Source of the DNA: a bacterium
GTDB lineage: Bacteria; BMS3Abin14
NCBI GenBank assembly: GCA_020350725.1
Contig: CP070719.1
Location: forward strand, 1 to 43,624
Direction of reading: 5' to 3'
Length of the DNA: 43,624 bases
The notes below the pieces were generated by a model, which was given only the letters and a program-made list of their open reading frames with translations, was not told where the DNA came from and did not search any database. Numbering within the stretch: the stretch's first letter is position 1; each line of letters begins with the position of its first letter. Positions 1 to 7,665 of this stretch are shown piece after piece. Position numbers and translations under genes: made by a program.

Positions 1-885
1 CAGGCCGACGGCGAACACGACGTGAAGCGTCGTGGAGCTGAGGGCATACAGCGGAGCCAGCCGATTGAGCAGAAAACCGCCTGCATTGATGATGCCTGCA
101 TGCAGCAGCGCATGGATTGGAGTGGGCGCGTAGAGTGAATCCGGCAACCACATGTGTAGCGGAACCTGGGCCGATTTACTCATCGCTCCGATGAAGATGA
201 GCAGAGCAACCGCGGTCGCGCCGCTCATCTTAAGGCCGCCAAGCAATGCCAATTGCATTGGATCTGCCACGGCCCGTTCGAACAGCGGTGCGAATTGGAC
301 GGTTCCATACAGGTGATAGGCCAGCACGATCCCGGCGAGGAACGCAATGTCCCCGGCCCGCAGCATAATGAAAGTTCGAAAGGAGGCCTGTGCTGTTGGA
401 GCATGGGAATAGTTGTGCGAAAGCAGGGACAGAAGCCAGCTCAGCAGCTGCCACGAGATAAAGAGGGTCACGAGATCGGCGCTCGAGACCATGAAGAGCA
501 GCGACGAAACGGCGAGCGCCAACAGAGTCTGGTACAGGGGCTGCCCGTCGTCCTGCTGCAGGTACCGGGTAGAATAGCGATAGAGCAGTGTCCCGATTGC
601 CGAGATGACCACCATCAGGATGGCAGCCAACCGATCGATGGAGAGTTCCACCACCGGCAAGACCTTCCATGGCCACGCAAACAGAACAATGCGAATGGGA
701 TCTGCGCTATGGGCCACCTGCCAAAGAACCGGGAGGGAAGCTATGAAGCCAGCAACAAACGCCCACCAGCCCATCGTGTAGCGACGGTCGCTCATATCTC
801 GGCGAGGAAGCGCAGCGAGGGCCGCCGCGACGAGCGGGGCCAGAGGGATTAGCAGTGGATAGTAGTACGACAGGACTGTGATCAA
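1..885 (-). CDS. NuoL/DabB-like proton-conducting membrane subunit (partial, C-terminus beyond window edge)
   Basis: This is the N-terminal 295 codons of a polytopic membrane protein that runs off the window at base 1. Translation gives hydrophobic segments and the antiporter-family core, with PLHMWLPDSLYAPTPIHALL followed by HAGIINAGGFLLNRLAPLY. That signature is shared by NuoL and by DabB, the membrane partner of DabA in bicarbonate-accumulating DAB complexes. The HAGIINAGGFLLNR form is the one I associate with DabB-type proteins; the dabA test gene would lie beyond the left edge. The start is a TTG at 883-885 preceded by GGGAGG at 896-901. No ATG start fits the whole conserved region. Base composition looks somewhat lower in GC than the rest of the window, which may indicate transfer. 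NuoL superfamily membership is firm; the DabB role is an inference. Confidence 0.75.
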   Translation of the reverse strand, partial: MITVLSYYYPLLIPLAPLVAAALAALPRRDMSDRRYTMGWWAFVAGFIASLPVLWQVAHSADPIRIVLFAWPWKVLPVVELSIDRLAAILMVVISAIGTLLYRYSTRYLQQDDGQPLYQTLLALAVSSLLFMVSSADLVTLFISWQLLSWLLSLLSHNYSHAPTAQASFRTFIMLRAGDIAFLAGIVLAYHLYGTVQFAPLFERAVADPMQLALLGGLKMSGATAVALLIFIGAMSKSAQVPLHMWLPDSLYAPTPIHALLHAGIINAGGFLLNRLAPLYALSSTTLHVVFAVGL

Positions 886-911
886 AACCGCGTTACCTCC
901 CTTGCTTACCT

Positions 912-960
912 GGAACAGGAGCGATCCGGTCCGTAAGGAACAGGAGCGATCCGGTCCGTA
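912..960. repeat. 24-bp direct repeat, two copies
   Basis: Two identical 24-base copies lie at 912-935 and 937-960, separated by one base. They start with GGAACAGGAGCGATCC and end in GGTCCGTA. They sit immediately upstream of the NuoL/DabB-like gene start, at the border with the transporter remnant. They could be a slippage duplication, a regulatory repeat or a scar of insertion. Confidence 0.85.
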
Positions 961-1054
961 TTAAACTGTCAAAACAGGGTTTTATGGCCAGCCGCTTCGC
1001 TAATACCATATTAAGGGAAAAAGAACAACATGAACGATACGGTCTCTGACACCG

Positions 1055-1470
1055 GGGACAGCACAGCTCGGTGTGTATGTTATAGCTTGCCTGTTCGTCC
1101 TCGGGAATGCTACCGGATTCATTCAGGTTCTCATCGGCCTGTGCCTGGTCGGGTTCTGCTGCGGCGGATATCTGGTCATGATGCCCCCCTTCACAGCGGA
1201 CTACTATGGTGCCAGGAACGTGGGCGGCAACTGCGGCATCGTGTTCACCGCATGGGGTGTCTGCGGGTTCACCGTGCCGAAGTACTTCGCCGGTATTATG
1301 ATGACCGCCAAGGAGGTGGGCAATCTCGCTGCCGGATAAAACAAGGTCTACTTCACCCTGGCCGTCTTCTGTGGCGTGGGTATCGCTCTCGTCCTGATCG
1401 TCAAGGGGCCCATGCAGGAGGCAGGAGCCAGCACCGAGAAACATGAGGGTGAAGACACGTTACGCCTGAA
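1055..1470 (+). pseudogene. Remnant of an OFA-family MFS transporter (oxalate/formate antiporter type)
   Basis: Only the last third of a roughly 400-residue major-facilitator protein is present. The reading frame gives a membrane segment, then PPFTADYYGARNVGGNCG and VFTAWGVCGFTVPKY, which resemble the OFA signature F-T-A-D-Y-(F/Y)-G-x-(K/R)-N-V-G and following helix. An in-frame TAA at 1337-1339 interrupts it. The same frame then continues with another hydrophobic helix (VYFTLAVFCGVGIALVLIV) and a short charged tail. No N-terminal half is visible upstream, where the sequence becomes non-coding. A fragment with an internal stop just before a strong terminator is best read as a decaying gene. 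Family assignment is by motif memory only. Confidence 0.65.
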
Positions 1471-1472
1471 AG

Positions 1473-1506
1473 AAAAGGGCGGCCCTTTCGGGGCCGCCCT
1501 TTTTTC
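1473..1506. terminator. Strong bidirectional intrinsic terminator
   Basis: A perfect 13-bp stem (1473-1485 with 1491-1503, GC-rich core GGGCGGCCC) encloses the loop TTTCG and is followed by a T-run on the plus strand. The mirrored A-run gives a T-run on the minus strand, so it can end both the transporter remnant and the PxxKW gene read toward it. Confidence 0.85.
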
Positions 1507-1523
1507 CGGAAGTAACTCGAATA

Positions 1524-1811
1524 TCACCGACCCGCAGCGGCCCTCTTGGCGGCCTTGAGCGGGTTGATTTTAGCCTGGGCAACGACAGGGGACTCTTTCT
1601 CCACGTGGGTGGCGTAGTTGCAGAGACCGATGTTCCACTTGGCTGCGGGATTGGCGCTGGTGGTGCAGTAATAGTCGCCGTCCACCTCTTTGATGTGACT
1701 GCATCCTTCACAGGCTTCCACCACCGGATCACAGTGGCCCCCGTTGTAGGTGCACCCCTGCCTGGTCATGAACACGCAGTCGATCTCCTCCTTGAGAATA
1801 GTACAGACCAT
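1524..1811 (-). CDS. PxxKW family cysteine-rich protein
   Basis: A 95-residue protein with eight or so cysteines and the motif NPAAKW that gives the PxxKW family its name. N-terminal part: MVCTILKEEIDCVF, then GCTYNGGHCDPVVEACEGC and YYCTT, then LCNYATHV and a lysine/alanine-rich tail (KINPLKAAKRAAAGR). The cysteine spacing suggests a metal or Fe-S site, but no function is established for the family as far as I know; it is common in sulfate- and metal-reducing deltaproteobacteria. The start at 1811 is chosen over an upstream in-frame ATG because GAGGAGG lies just before it and family members begin with M-V-C. It is transcribed alone, divergently from queH. Confidence 0.8.
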   Translation of the reverse strand: MVCTILKEEIDCVFMTRQGCTYNGGHCDPVVEACEGCSHIKEVDGDYYCTTSANPAAKWNIGLCNYATHVEKESPVVAQAKINPLKAAKRAAAGR

Positions 1812-1878
1812 CTTCTTTCCTCCTCTTCTTATGGTTACCGCGTCCCATGGGGACACCTTTACACAAAACGCTGCGGTA

Positions 1879-1905
1879 TTTATACTTTTTGGGGGAAAAA
1901 GGCAA
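1879..1905 (-). promoter_or_regulatory. Possible promoter of the PxxKW gene
   Basis: On the minus strand a TATAAA-like -10 (1879-1884) lies in an AT-rich tract, with a TTGCCT-like -35 at 1900-1905. The spacing is 15 bases (17 if the -10 is shifted by two), so the match is only fair. Confidence 0.35.
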
Positions 1906-1956
1906 GAAGAAAATTCATGTCCGCGGTGACTTTCCTGCCGCCACGGGAGGACGGCT

Positions 1957-2532
1957 TTGAGTAAACCACGTCTCCTTCTCCATGTCTGCTGCGCACCGGA
2001 CGCGACGGTGGCCTTCGAAAGGCTGAATTCCGAGTTCGATGCGGAGGGCTTTTTCTACAACCCGAACATCCACCCGGAGGAGGAATACCTGCGCCGGCTG
2101 AATGCTCTTGAGGCCCTCTCCCGGGTCATCGATCTGCCCTTTACCGAGGGGCCGTATGAGACAGGCATATGGCACGCGGCCGTCCGGGGTCTCGAGGGTG
2201 AGCGGGAAGGGGGCAGGAGGTGTGAGGAATGCATCCGCCTTCGCATCAGGAGGACGGCAGAGGCCGCCAAAGACGGGGGGTTCGACGCCTTTGCCGCCGT
2301 TTTTTCCGTCAGCCCCCACAAGAGCCCTTCCCTGGTGGACCGGATCGGAGGGGAGGCCGCCAGGGACTTTGGAACAACCTACCTGGCCACCGACCTGAAG
2401 AAAAAGAACGGATTCAAAAGAAGCGTCGAGCTGAGCAGGACCTACGGGATCTACCGGCAGGACTACTGCGGCTGCGTGTACAGCCGGCGGTCCATCCGGT
2501 TTGACCGGGAGAAAGAGAGCGGGGGGAGCTGA
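1957..2532 (+). CDS. queH: Epoxyqueuosine reductase QueH
   Basis: A 191-residue protein of the QueH (former DUF208) family, which reduces epoxyqueuosine to queuosine in tRNA in bacteria lacking QueG. Visible signatures are the N-terminal Cys pair in LLLHVCCAPDA, the CEECIRLR motif near residue 90, SVSPHKS near residue 118, and DYCGCVYS near the C-terminus. These cysteines bind the Fe-S cluster and nearby metal in characterised members. The start is a TTG at 1957 preceded by GGGAGG at 1945-1950; no closer ATG exists. It is a single gene, convergent with the seven-cysteine protein. Length matches the family. Confidence 0.9.
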   Translation: MSKPRLLLHVCCAPDATVAFERLNSEFDAEGFFYNPNIHPEEEYLRRLNALEALSRVIDLPFTEGPYETGIWHAAVRGLEGEREGGRRCEECIRLRIRRTAEAAKDGGFDAFAAVFSVSPHKSPSLVDRIGGEAARDFGTTYLATDLKKKNGFKRSVELSRTYGIYRQDYCGCVYSRRSIRFDREKESGGS

Positions 2533-2585
2533 GTCATCCCTTTTTCCCCCATACGTTACCGTGAAGTGTTAAGTGGTCGTCTCAC

Positions 2586-2617
2586 TTATCCACAGCTGTG
2601 GATAGGTCTGTGGATTG
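2586..2617. promoter_or_regulatory. Cluster of three DnaA-box-like sites
   Basis: TTATCCACA (2586-2594) matches the DnaA box consensus exactly. It is followed two bases later by an inverted copy TGTGGATAG (2597-2605), together an 18-bp palindrome, and by a third inverted near-match TGTGGATTG (2609-2617). The cluster lies in the 120-base gap between two convergent genes. There is no T-run, so it is a poor terminator. Binding by DnaA is inferred. Confidence 0.5.
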
Positions 2618-2652
2618 GAGCAAGGGAATCCTGATGTGGGGGAAAGGGGCGC

Positions 2653-3075
2653 CTAGAAAACAGTCTGGAGGTCTTCCGTGGTCAGGGACTCCGCCTCCAG
2701 GAGGCCGAGGAGGAGACGGTAGCCGCCGCACGGGCTGGAGCCCCTGACCGGTACAGGGGCCATATAATCGCAACCGTCGGCCAGGTAGGAGCAGTTTCGG
2801 CACAGCCGGTCGACGAGGAAAGAGGAGCGCCGGGCCGGGCCGGGAACGATCCCCACCAACTGGCGGAGATTGCCGACGCTGATGGTCCCGATCTCGACTC
2901 CCCGGACGACCGCTGCGAAGCCGGCGCACTGGTCCTCCCCTCCCAGACCCTCGCGATAGTACTCGCAGAAGCCCCGGCAGACAAGGTCCAGTGCCAGAAC
3001 TCTCTGATCCATGAGGGATTCTGAAAACCGATCGGCCACCGATCGGACGATGCCCATCGGTCTGTTCTTCTTCAT
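2653..3075 (-). CDS. Uncharacterised seven-cysteine protein
   Basis: A 140-residue soluble protein that I do not recognise as a named family. Seven cysteines fall at residues 33, 37, 50, 92, 95, 102 and 116, in local contexts CRGFCEYY, EDQCAGF, LCRNC, GCDYM and SPCGGY. The CxxxC and CxxC pairs suggest an Fe-S cluster or zinc site. There is no signal peptide or clear membrane segment. Its ATG overlaps the stop of the CorC-like gene by four bases (ATGA), so the two are translationally coupled, with the LOG-family gene upstream on the same strand. No function is assigned. Confidence 0.7.
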   Translation of the reverse strand: MKKNRPMGIVRSVADRFSESLMDQRVLALDLVCRGFCEYYREGLGGEDQCAGFAAVVRGVEIGTISVGNLRQLVGIVPGPARRSSFLVDRLCRNCSYLADGCDYMAPVPVRGSSPCGGYRLLLGLLEAESLTTEDLQTVF

Positions 3076-4346
3076 TGCTGTCCCTCCCCGTTTTCTGGAA
3101 CTGCGGTGACCCTGATCCTCTTGATCCTTCTCTCGTCGGATCTTACCACGGTGAACCTCAGGCCGAAACTCTCTATTGTCTCGCCCGGTTCCGGGACCCG
3201 CCCCGTCAACTCCATGATCAGCCCGCCGACGGTCTTCGAGGGAACTTCCTCCTTCCAGGCGGGGAATATCCTCTGCAGATCCGAGACAAGGGTCCTTCCC
3301 GAGACCTCAAGGGCCCCGGAAGGAAGCCTCCGCATCATGACCACATCTCTGTCGAACTCATCGTGGATCTCGCCGACGAGCTCCTCCAGGATGTCCTCCA
3401 GGGTCACCAGGCCTTCCGTCCCTCCGAATTCGTCCACCACCAGGGCGAGATGGATCCGGCGCCTCTGGAACTCCTTGAGGGCCCCTCCCACCTGTGCGCT
3501 CTCGGGGACGAAATAGGGCGGATGGAGATGTTCGGCCAGACGGAACAGCTCCCTCTCGCCGGGTGTCATCAGAAGGAGATCCTTGACGTGAAAGACACCC
3601 ACGATGTCGTCCATGTTATCCCTGAACACAGGAAGCCTGCTGTGGCCGCTGCCGACAGCCGTCTCCACGATGGTCTGCGCATCCTGGGAGAGCTCCAGGG
3701 CGACCATCTCCATGCGGGGGACCATTATGTCCTTGATCGCCTTCTCCTCGAATTTGAGGACCCTGCCGATGATATCCGCCGGATGCTGCTCGATGCTCCC
3801 CTCCCGGGCGCCCAGGGAAACGATGAGCTCCAGTTCATCCGCCTGAATGGATGAGAACTCCTGGTCGGGATCGCCCCCGGTCAGCCTGATCAGAATGTGG
3901 GAAAACCACGTGAAAAACCAGGTCGCCGGCCAGGTTATCAGGTAGAAGATCGCCAGGGTCTGGGCCACGGAGAGGACGAACCGCTCGGCGTACCTCCGGG
4001 CCATGACCTTCGGCGTGATCTCTCCAAAGACCAGGATCACCAGGGTAGTGGCCCCGACGGCCACGGCGATCCCGCGGTTGCGGAACATTCTGGAAGCGAT
4101 ATCGGTGGCGAGAGCGGAGGCCCCGATGTTGACCAGGTTGTTGCCGATGAGGATGGCCGTCAGGAGGGCGCTGGGCTTTTTCAGCCAGATCCTGAGGGGG
4201 TCCCTTTTTTTCCCCCTTCGCTCGAGAAGGGCGTGGACCTTGGCCCTGGAAAGACTGACGAAGGCGGTTTCCGACCCGGAAAAGTAGCCGGAAAGCAGGA
4301 CACAGACGATAATTGTCACCCACTCCCAGGTGGGAACATCTACCAT
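3072..4346 (-). CDS. CorC/HlyC-family CNNM-type membrane protein (DUF21-CBS pair-CorC_HlyC)
   Basis: A 424-residue protein with the domain order of the bacterial CNNM/CorC (hemolysin C-like) family, linked to Mg2+ or Co2+ export and resistance. Residues about 1-190 form the DUF21 membrane domain, with GYFSGSETAFVSLSR and FGEITPKVMARR. Residues about 205-330 form the CBS pair, with IMVPRMEMVALE, SRLPVFRDNMDDIVG and VVDEFGGTEGLVTLEDILEE. The C-terminal CorC_HlyC domain follows. All landmarks are intact and length is typical. It lies 13 bases downstream of the LOG-family gene and overlaps the seven-cysteine gene, forming a likely three-gene operon. Substrate specificity cannot be read from sequence. 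Confidence 0.9.
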   Translation of the reverse strand: MVDVPTWEWVTIIVCVLLSGYFSGSETAFVSLSRAKVHALLERRGKKRDPLRIWLKKPSALLTAILIGNNLVNIGASALATDIASRMFRNRGIAVAVGATTLVILVFGEITPKVMARRYAERFVLSVAQTLAIFYLITWPATWFFTWFSHILIRLTGGDPDQEFSSIQADELELIVSLGAREGSIEQHPADIIGRVLKFEEKAIKDIMVPRMEMVALELSQDAQTIVETAVGSGHSRLPVFRDNMDDIVGVFHVKDLLLMTPGERELFRLAEHLHPPYFVPESAQVGGALKEFQRRRIHLALVVDEFGGTEGLVTLEDILEELVGEIHDEFDRDVVMMRRLPSGALEVSGRTLVSDLQRIFPAWKEEVPSKTVGGLIMELTGRVPEPGETIESFGLRFTVVRSDERRIKRIRVTAVPENGEGQQ

Positions 4347-4359
4347 TGCCGGCTTCCCG

Positions 4360-5127
4360 TTACAGCCTCTCGGTGAACTCTTCCGGTTCGAGGTATGTCA
4401 CGTAAGGTTTCTCCTGAGCTCGGCAGAATTGGGCCACCTGTTTGACGGCCTCCTCGGGATCGTTGCAGATCGTCATGAGGTCCAGCTCGTCCTCCTCGAG
4501 GTAGCCCCTCGTCACCATCTGTGTCCGGAGCCAGTCGTAGAGGCCGCCCCAGTAGGACCCGTCGTACAGGATGATGGGGAACATCTGCATCTTTCCCGTC
4601 TGCTTCAGGGTAAGCGACTCGAAGAGCTCATCCATGGTGCCGAATCCCCCCGGCATGCAGATCAACGCCTTGGCATATTTTACGAACATCACTTTCCGGA
4701 TGAAGAAATACCTGAAGTTCAAGAGGTTGGTTATGTACTTGTTCGGTTTCTGCTCCCTGGGGAGGATGATGTTGAGTCCTACGGAGACGCCTCCGGCGTC
4801 CATGGCCCCCCGGTTGACCGCTTCCATGAGCCCCGGTCCGCCGCCGGTGATCACGGCGTAGCCCTCCTCCGCAAACCGGCGCCCGATCTTCCTCGCAATA
4901 CCGTAAATATCGTCCCGCGGCTTTGACCGGGACGAGCCGAAGATGGTCACCGCATCCGGGATCTTCTGCATCAACTCCAGGCCGCTGACCATCTCCGCCA
5001 TAATGCGAAACACCCTCCTGTTGTCCAGCTCCGCCTGGCGCAGGCTCTCCAGAACGGGACGAATGTCCTTGTGGAGGACATCCTCGAGCAGGGTTCTGAT
5101 GATCGTTCTCGCTTCCTCGTCGCCCAT
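4360..5127 (-). CDS. LOG-family protein (TIGR00730 type, Rossmann fold)
   Basis: A 255-residue member of the LOG / lysine-decarboxylase-like family; characterised members are cytokinin-type nucleoside 5'-monophosphate phosphoribohydrolases. The diagnostic motifs are VITGGGPGLMEAVNRGA near the middle and MPGGFGTMDELFE about 80 residues later, i.e. the PGGxGTxxE catalytic motif. IFGSSR marks the start of the fold, after an N-terminal helical extension of about 60 residues. The start at 5127 (MGDEEART) is preferred to an in-frame upstream ATG at 5163 because an AAAGGAG site sits five bases before it and because 5163 falls in the -10 region of the promoter. First gene of the probable operon with the CorC-like and seven-cysteine genes. 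Confidence 0.88.
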   Translation of the reverse strand: MGDEEARTIIRTLLEDVLHKDIRPVLESLRQAELDNRRVFRIMAEMVSGLELMQKIPDAVTIFGSSRSKPRDDIYGIARKIGRRFAEEGYAVITGGGPGLMEAVNRGAMDAGGVSVGLNIILPREQKPNKYITNLLNFRYFFIRKVMFVKYAKALICMPGGFGTMDELFESLTLKQTGKMQMFPIILYDGSYWGGLYDWLRTQMVTRGYLEEDELDLMTICNDPEEAVKQVAQFCRAQEKPYVTYLEPEEFTERL

Positions 5128-5162
5128 TCCATCTCCTTTCGATCCCCGAGCCGGGATTGCCA

Positions 5163-5191
5163 AGTATGTTATGTTTATGGCAAATCGTCAA
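5163..5191 (-). promoter_or_regulatory. Sigma-70 type promoter of the LOG-family operon
   Basis: Minus-strand TTGACG (5186-5191), a 17-base spacer and CATACT (5163-5168). The -35 matches at 5 of 6 positions and the -10 at 4 of 6. The predicted start is about 30 bases upstream of the LOG-family ATG. Confidence 0.55.
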
Positions 5192-5228
5192 CTGAGAGAG
5201 GGCTGGAGCCGGCAGGAGAGATCAGGCA

Positions 5229-5284
5229 TTTGACATTGGAGAATAGAGGTTAGATTAGACACCGGATGTTGGATCTTGGCGATC
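5229..5284 (+). repeat. Degenerate heptad repeat (TTGGANN type)
   Basis: A 7-base periodic run with units such as TTTGACA, TTGGAGA, TTAGATT, CCGGATG and TTGGATC. It is weaker than the arrays near 23 kb and 38.1 kb but of the same type. It lies in the gap between the LOG-family promoter and the heme genes. Confidence 0.45.
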
Positions 5285-5432
5285 AGGGATGGTATTCGAG
5301 CCGTGACCTCCCGGATATCGGCCCGGACAGCGGGCCTGGGCGGTCTGCCCCGTAGCGTGGGCTGTCATCCGGTGTCGGTCTCCGATGGAGTACCTTTTCC
5401 TTTTCCCTCATATGTGTTAGCTTAATTGCCTT

Positions 5433-5445
5433 TGACTGGCAGTCA
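5433..5445. promoter_or_regulatory. Perfect 13-bp palindrome, candidate operator
   Basis: TGACTGGCAGTCA is a perfect inverted repeat around a central G, 75 bases before the radical SAM gene start and just downstream of an AT-rich tract. It is the right size for a dimeric regulator site. No regulator can be named. Confidence 0.35.
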
Positions 5446-5479
5446 GCACAGGCGGCAAGGTCGAGGGGAGAACATTACG

Positions 5480-5503
5480 GGGGGGCTTGAGGCGCCCCTT
5501 TTT
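5480..5503 (+). terminator. Weak terminator- or attenuator-like hairpin
   Basis: A G-run (5480-5485) plus C pairs with GCGCCCC (5492-5498) around a five-base loop, with one G-G mismatch, and is followed by TTTTT (5499-5503). It ends only 17 bases before the radical SAM start, so it may attenuate the heme cluster. Stem quality is moderate. Confidence 0.3.
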
Positions 5504-5519
5504 CGGGAGGCACACGGAA

Positions 5520-6638
5520 TTGGCACAGACAGAACCTCGGACCAAGCAGGACAGGATCTTCGAGCCCAAGTGGCTCGCGTGGGAGATCACCGGCAGGTGT
5601 AACCTGAACTGCATCCACTGTCGCTCTTCATCCTCTATGGGTTCGGACGAAGGAGATTTTACCCTTCAGGAGGCCAAGGCCCTCATCGACGAGATCACCT
5701 CATTCGCAAAGCCCGTTGTTGTCCTGTCCGGAGGAGAACCGCTCCTCCGCAGGGATGTGTTCGAGATAGCCTCGTACGGGACGGGGAAAGGCCTGAGGAT
5801 GGCTCTCGCCACCAACGGCGACCTCGTCAACGACGACATCTGCCGCAACATCAAGGAGTCGGGAATCCGGATCGTCAGCCTGAGCCTCGATGGGTCCACC
5901 GCCGAGATCCACGATGACTTTCGCAAACAGCCCGGGGCATTCGAAGCCACTCTCCGGGCGGCTTCGTTCTTCCGCAAACACGGCATCGAGTTTCTCATCA
6001 ACTCCTCCTTCACGAAGCGAAACCAGGACGATATCCCCAACGTCTACCGGCTGGCCAAGAAGATCGGGGCCGTCGCCTGGTATATGTTCATGATCGTGCC
6101 CATGGGGCGGGGCGAGGACCTCATGGCCGAACTCATCTCCAAAGAGGACTATGAGGACATCCTCAAGTGGCATTTCGAGATGGAGCTTCAGGAGAAGGAG
6201 ATGCTGGTCCGACCCACCTGCGCTCCCCACTACTACAGGATCGTCCAGCAGGAGGCCAAGGCGAAGGGTATCGATTTTCAGCGTCGCAACCTCAAATTCG
6301 GCACGGGGGGGGCGAAAGGATGCATCGCCGCCCAGTCCATCGCCTTCATCGGAAGCAAGGGAGAGGTTCAACCCTGCAGCTACTTTCCCCAGGCGGCCGG
6401 AAACGTCAAAGAGCAGAGTTTCAGGGAGATCTGGGAAAACTCGAAGATCTTTCAGGATATGCGCAGCTTCAAGGATTACAAAGGACGGTGCGGCTCATGC
6501 GAATACCTCGGTGTCTGCGGAGGTTGTCGGGCCAGGGCCTTTGCCGTTTCGGACGATTATATGGAAGAGGAGCCCTTCTGCAGCCACATTCCGAGGAAGG
6601 TCCTCCGTGAGATGGAAAAGGAGCGGAACAACCCATGA
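5520..6638 (+). CDS. ahbD: Radical SAM/SPASM protein, AhbD-like (Fe-coproporphyrin III decarboxylase)
   Basis: A 372-residue radical SAM protein. The N-terminal CNLNCIHC motif binds the SAM cluster; [14 protein letters not shown] is the GGE region. The C-terminal half has the SPASM cysteines in [35 protein letters not shown] and EEPFCSHIP. The wording throughout ([17 protein letters not shown]-x-EEE-PxC) is that of the AhbD/NirJ group; AhbD removes the two propionate carboxyls of Fe-coproporphyrin III to give heme b. The start is TTG 5520 with GGGAGG nine bases upstream, rather than TTG 5487, which has no good ribosome site. Its stop overlaps hemE (ATGA). Placement beside hemE, hemH and hemY supports a heme role; AhbC or another SPASM maturase is the alternative. 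Confidence 0.75.
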   Translation: MAQTEPRTKQDRIFEPKWLAWEITGRCNLNCIHCRSSSSMGSDEGDFTLQEAKALIDEITSFAKPVVVLSGGEPLLRRDVFEIASYGTGKGLRMALATNGDLVNDDICRNIKESGIRIVSLSLDGSTAEIHDDFRKQPGAFEATLRAASFFRKHGIEFLINSSFTKRNQDDIPNVYRLAKKIGAVAWYMFMIVPMGRGEDLMAELISKEDYEDILKWHFEMELQEKEMLVRPTCAPHYYRIVQQEAKAKGIDFQRRNLKFGTGGAKGCIAAQSIAFIGSKGEVQPCSYFPQAAGNVKEQSFREIWENSKIFQDMRSFKDYKGRCGSCEYLGVCGGCRARAFAVSDDYMEEEPFCSHIPRKVLREMEKERNNP

Positions 6639-7660
6639 CCACCTATCCCTATCTGGAGGCCTGCTATCGTCGTCCTACTCCCCATACCCCGATATGGATC
6701 ATGAGACAGGCGGGACGCTATATGCCCCAGTATCAGGCTGTTCGCGGCGAAGTCGATTTTCTCACGCTCTGCAAGACGCCCGAGCTGGCGACCAAAGTCA
6801 CCCTTCTCCCCATCGACCTCCTGGGAGTCGATGCGGCGATCCTGTTCTCCGACATCCTCATTCCTCTCGAACCCATGGGGATCTCGGTGGCGTTTGAGGA
6901 CAAAATCGGTCCGGTTCTCTCACCGGTCAGGAACGAGGAGCAGATCCGGCGTCTGCGGAGGATCGAGGCAGACCAGGATGTACCCTTTGTCATGGAAGCC
7001 ATCCGGATGATACGCCGCGAACTGGAGGGCCGCGTTCCCCTCATAGGTTTTTCCGGGGCACCTTTCACCCTTGCCACATACGCCGTCGAGGGTGGAACCA
7101 CCAAGAGCTTCCACAACATCAAGGGTCTTATCTATGCCCGGCCCGAGCTTGCCGATGCCCTCATGGACCTTCTCGCTGACGTGGTAACGTCCTATCTCAA
7201 CTCCCAGATAGCGGCGGGGGCACAGGCTGTACAGATCTTCGACACATGGGGGGGCATCCTGGATGATCCGGAGTATGTGCGTTTTGCCCTCAATCCCACC
7301 AAGAAAGTGATTGCCGGCCTGAACCGGGAGAGTGTCCCCGTGATCTACTACCTCAACAACGGCTCCTATCTGGCCCACCACATGGATGGCCTGGACGTTG
7401 AGGTCATCGGCATCGATTGGCGTCAGGATATCCAGCAGGCACGGCGGACCTTCGGCAGATCCAAAGCCGTCCAGGGGAATCTGGATCCCACCGTCCTTTT
7501 CGCCTCCCCCGAGGAGATCCGCCGTCGGGCCCATGGCGTCATGGAAAAGGCGGGTTCCGAGCCGGGGCACATCTTCAACCTGGGGCACGGCATCCTTCCC
7601 CAGACTCCCATGGATAATGCCATCGCTCTTGTGGAGGCCGTCCACCAATACAGACGGTAA
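6635..7660 (+). CDS. hemE: Uroporphyrinogen decarboxylase
   Basis: A 341-residue, full-length HemE, which converts uroporphyrinogen III to coproporphyrinogen III in the cytoplasm. Signatures: [15 protein letters not shown] (residues 19-33) with the substrate-binding arginines, ILFSDIL with the catalytic Asp at residue 73, [12 protein letters not shown], and IFDTWGG. The C-terminal [12 protein letters not shown] motif is intact. Its ATG overlaps the radical SAM stop and the gene ends five bases before hemH, so the three genes form a tight operon. Confidence 0.96.
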   Translation: MTTYPYLEACYRRPTPHTPIWIMRQAGRYMPQYQAVRGEVDFLTLCKTPELATKVTLLPIDLLGVDAAILFSDILIPLEPMGISVAFEDKIGPVLSPVRNEEQIRRLRRIEADQDVPFVMEAIRMIRRELEGRVPLIGFSGAPFTLATYAVEGGTTKSFHNIKGLIYARPELADALMDLLADVVTSYLNSQIAAGAQAVQIFDTWGGILDDPEYVRFALNPTKKVIAGLNRESVPVIYYLNNGSYLAHHMDGLDVEVIGIDWRQDIQQARRTFGRSKAVQGNLDPTVLFASPEEIRRRAHGVMEKAGSEPGHIFNLGHGILPQTPMDNAIALVEAVHQYRR

Positions 7661-7665
7661 GGGGG

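Larger units (their letters stand above)
5192..5519. other. Divergent intergenic region upstream of the heme genes
   Basis: I find no gene here. It contains the heptad repeat (5229-5284), a 6-bp hairpin GGCCCG-GACAG-CGGGCC (5320-5336), a perfect palindrome (5433-5445) and a G-run hairpin followed by five T (5480-5503). No convincing sigma-70 promoter for the heme cluster could be identified; the AT-rich tract at 5405-5430 is the most likely place. Confidence 0.5.

Noticed and set aside
893-1444. 183-codon minus-strand frame over the transporter remnant
   Set aside because: The opposite frame has recognisable MFS sequence; this one does not resemble any protein.
5285-5400. Possible small RNA in the gap before the heme genes (GGCCCG hairpin)
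   Set aside because: One short hairpin without a promoter or terminator is too little to call an RNA gene.
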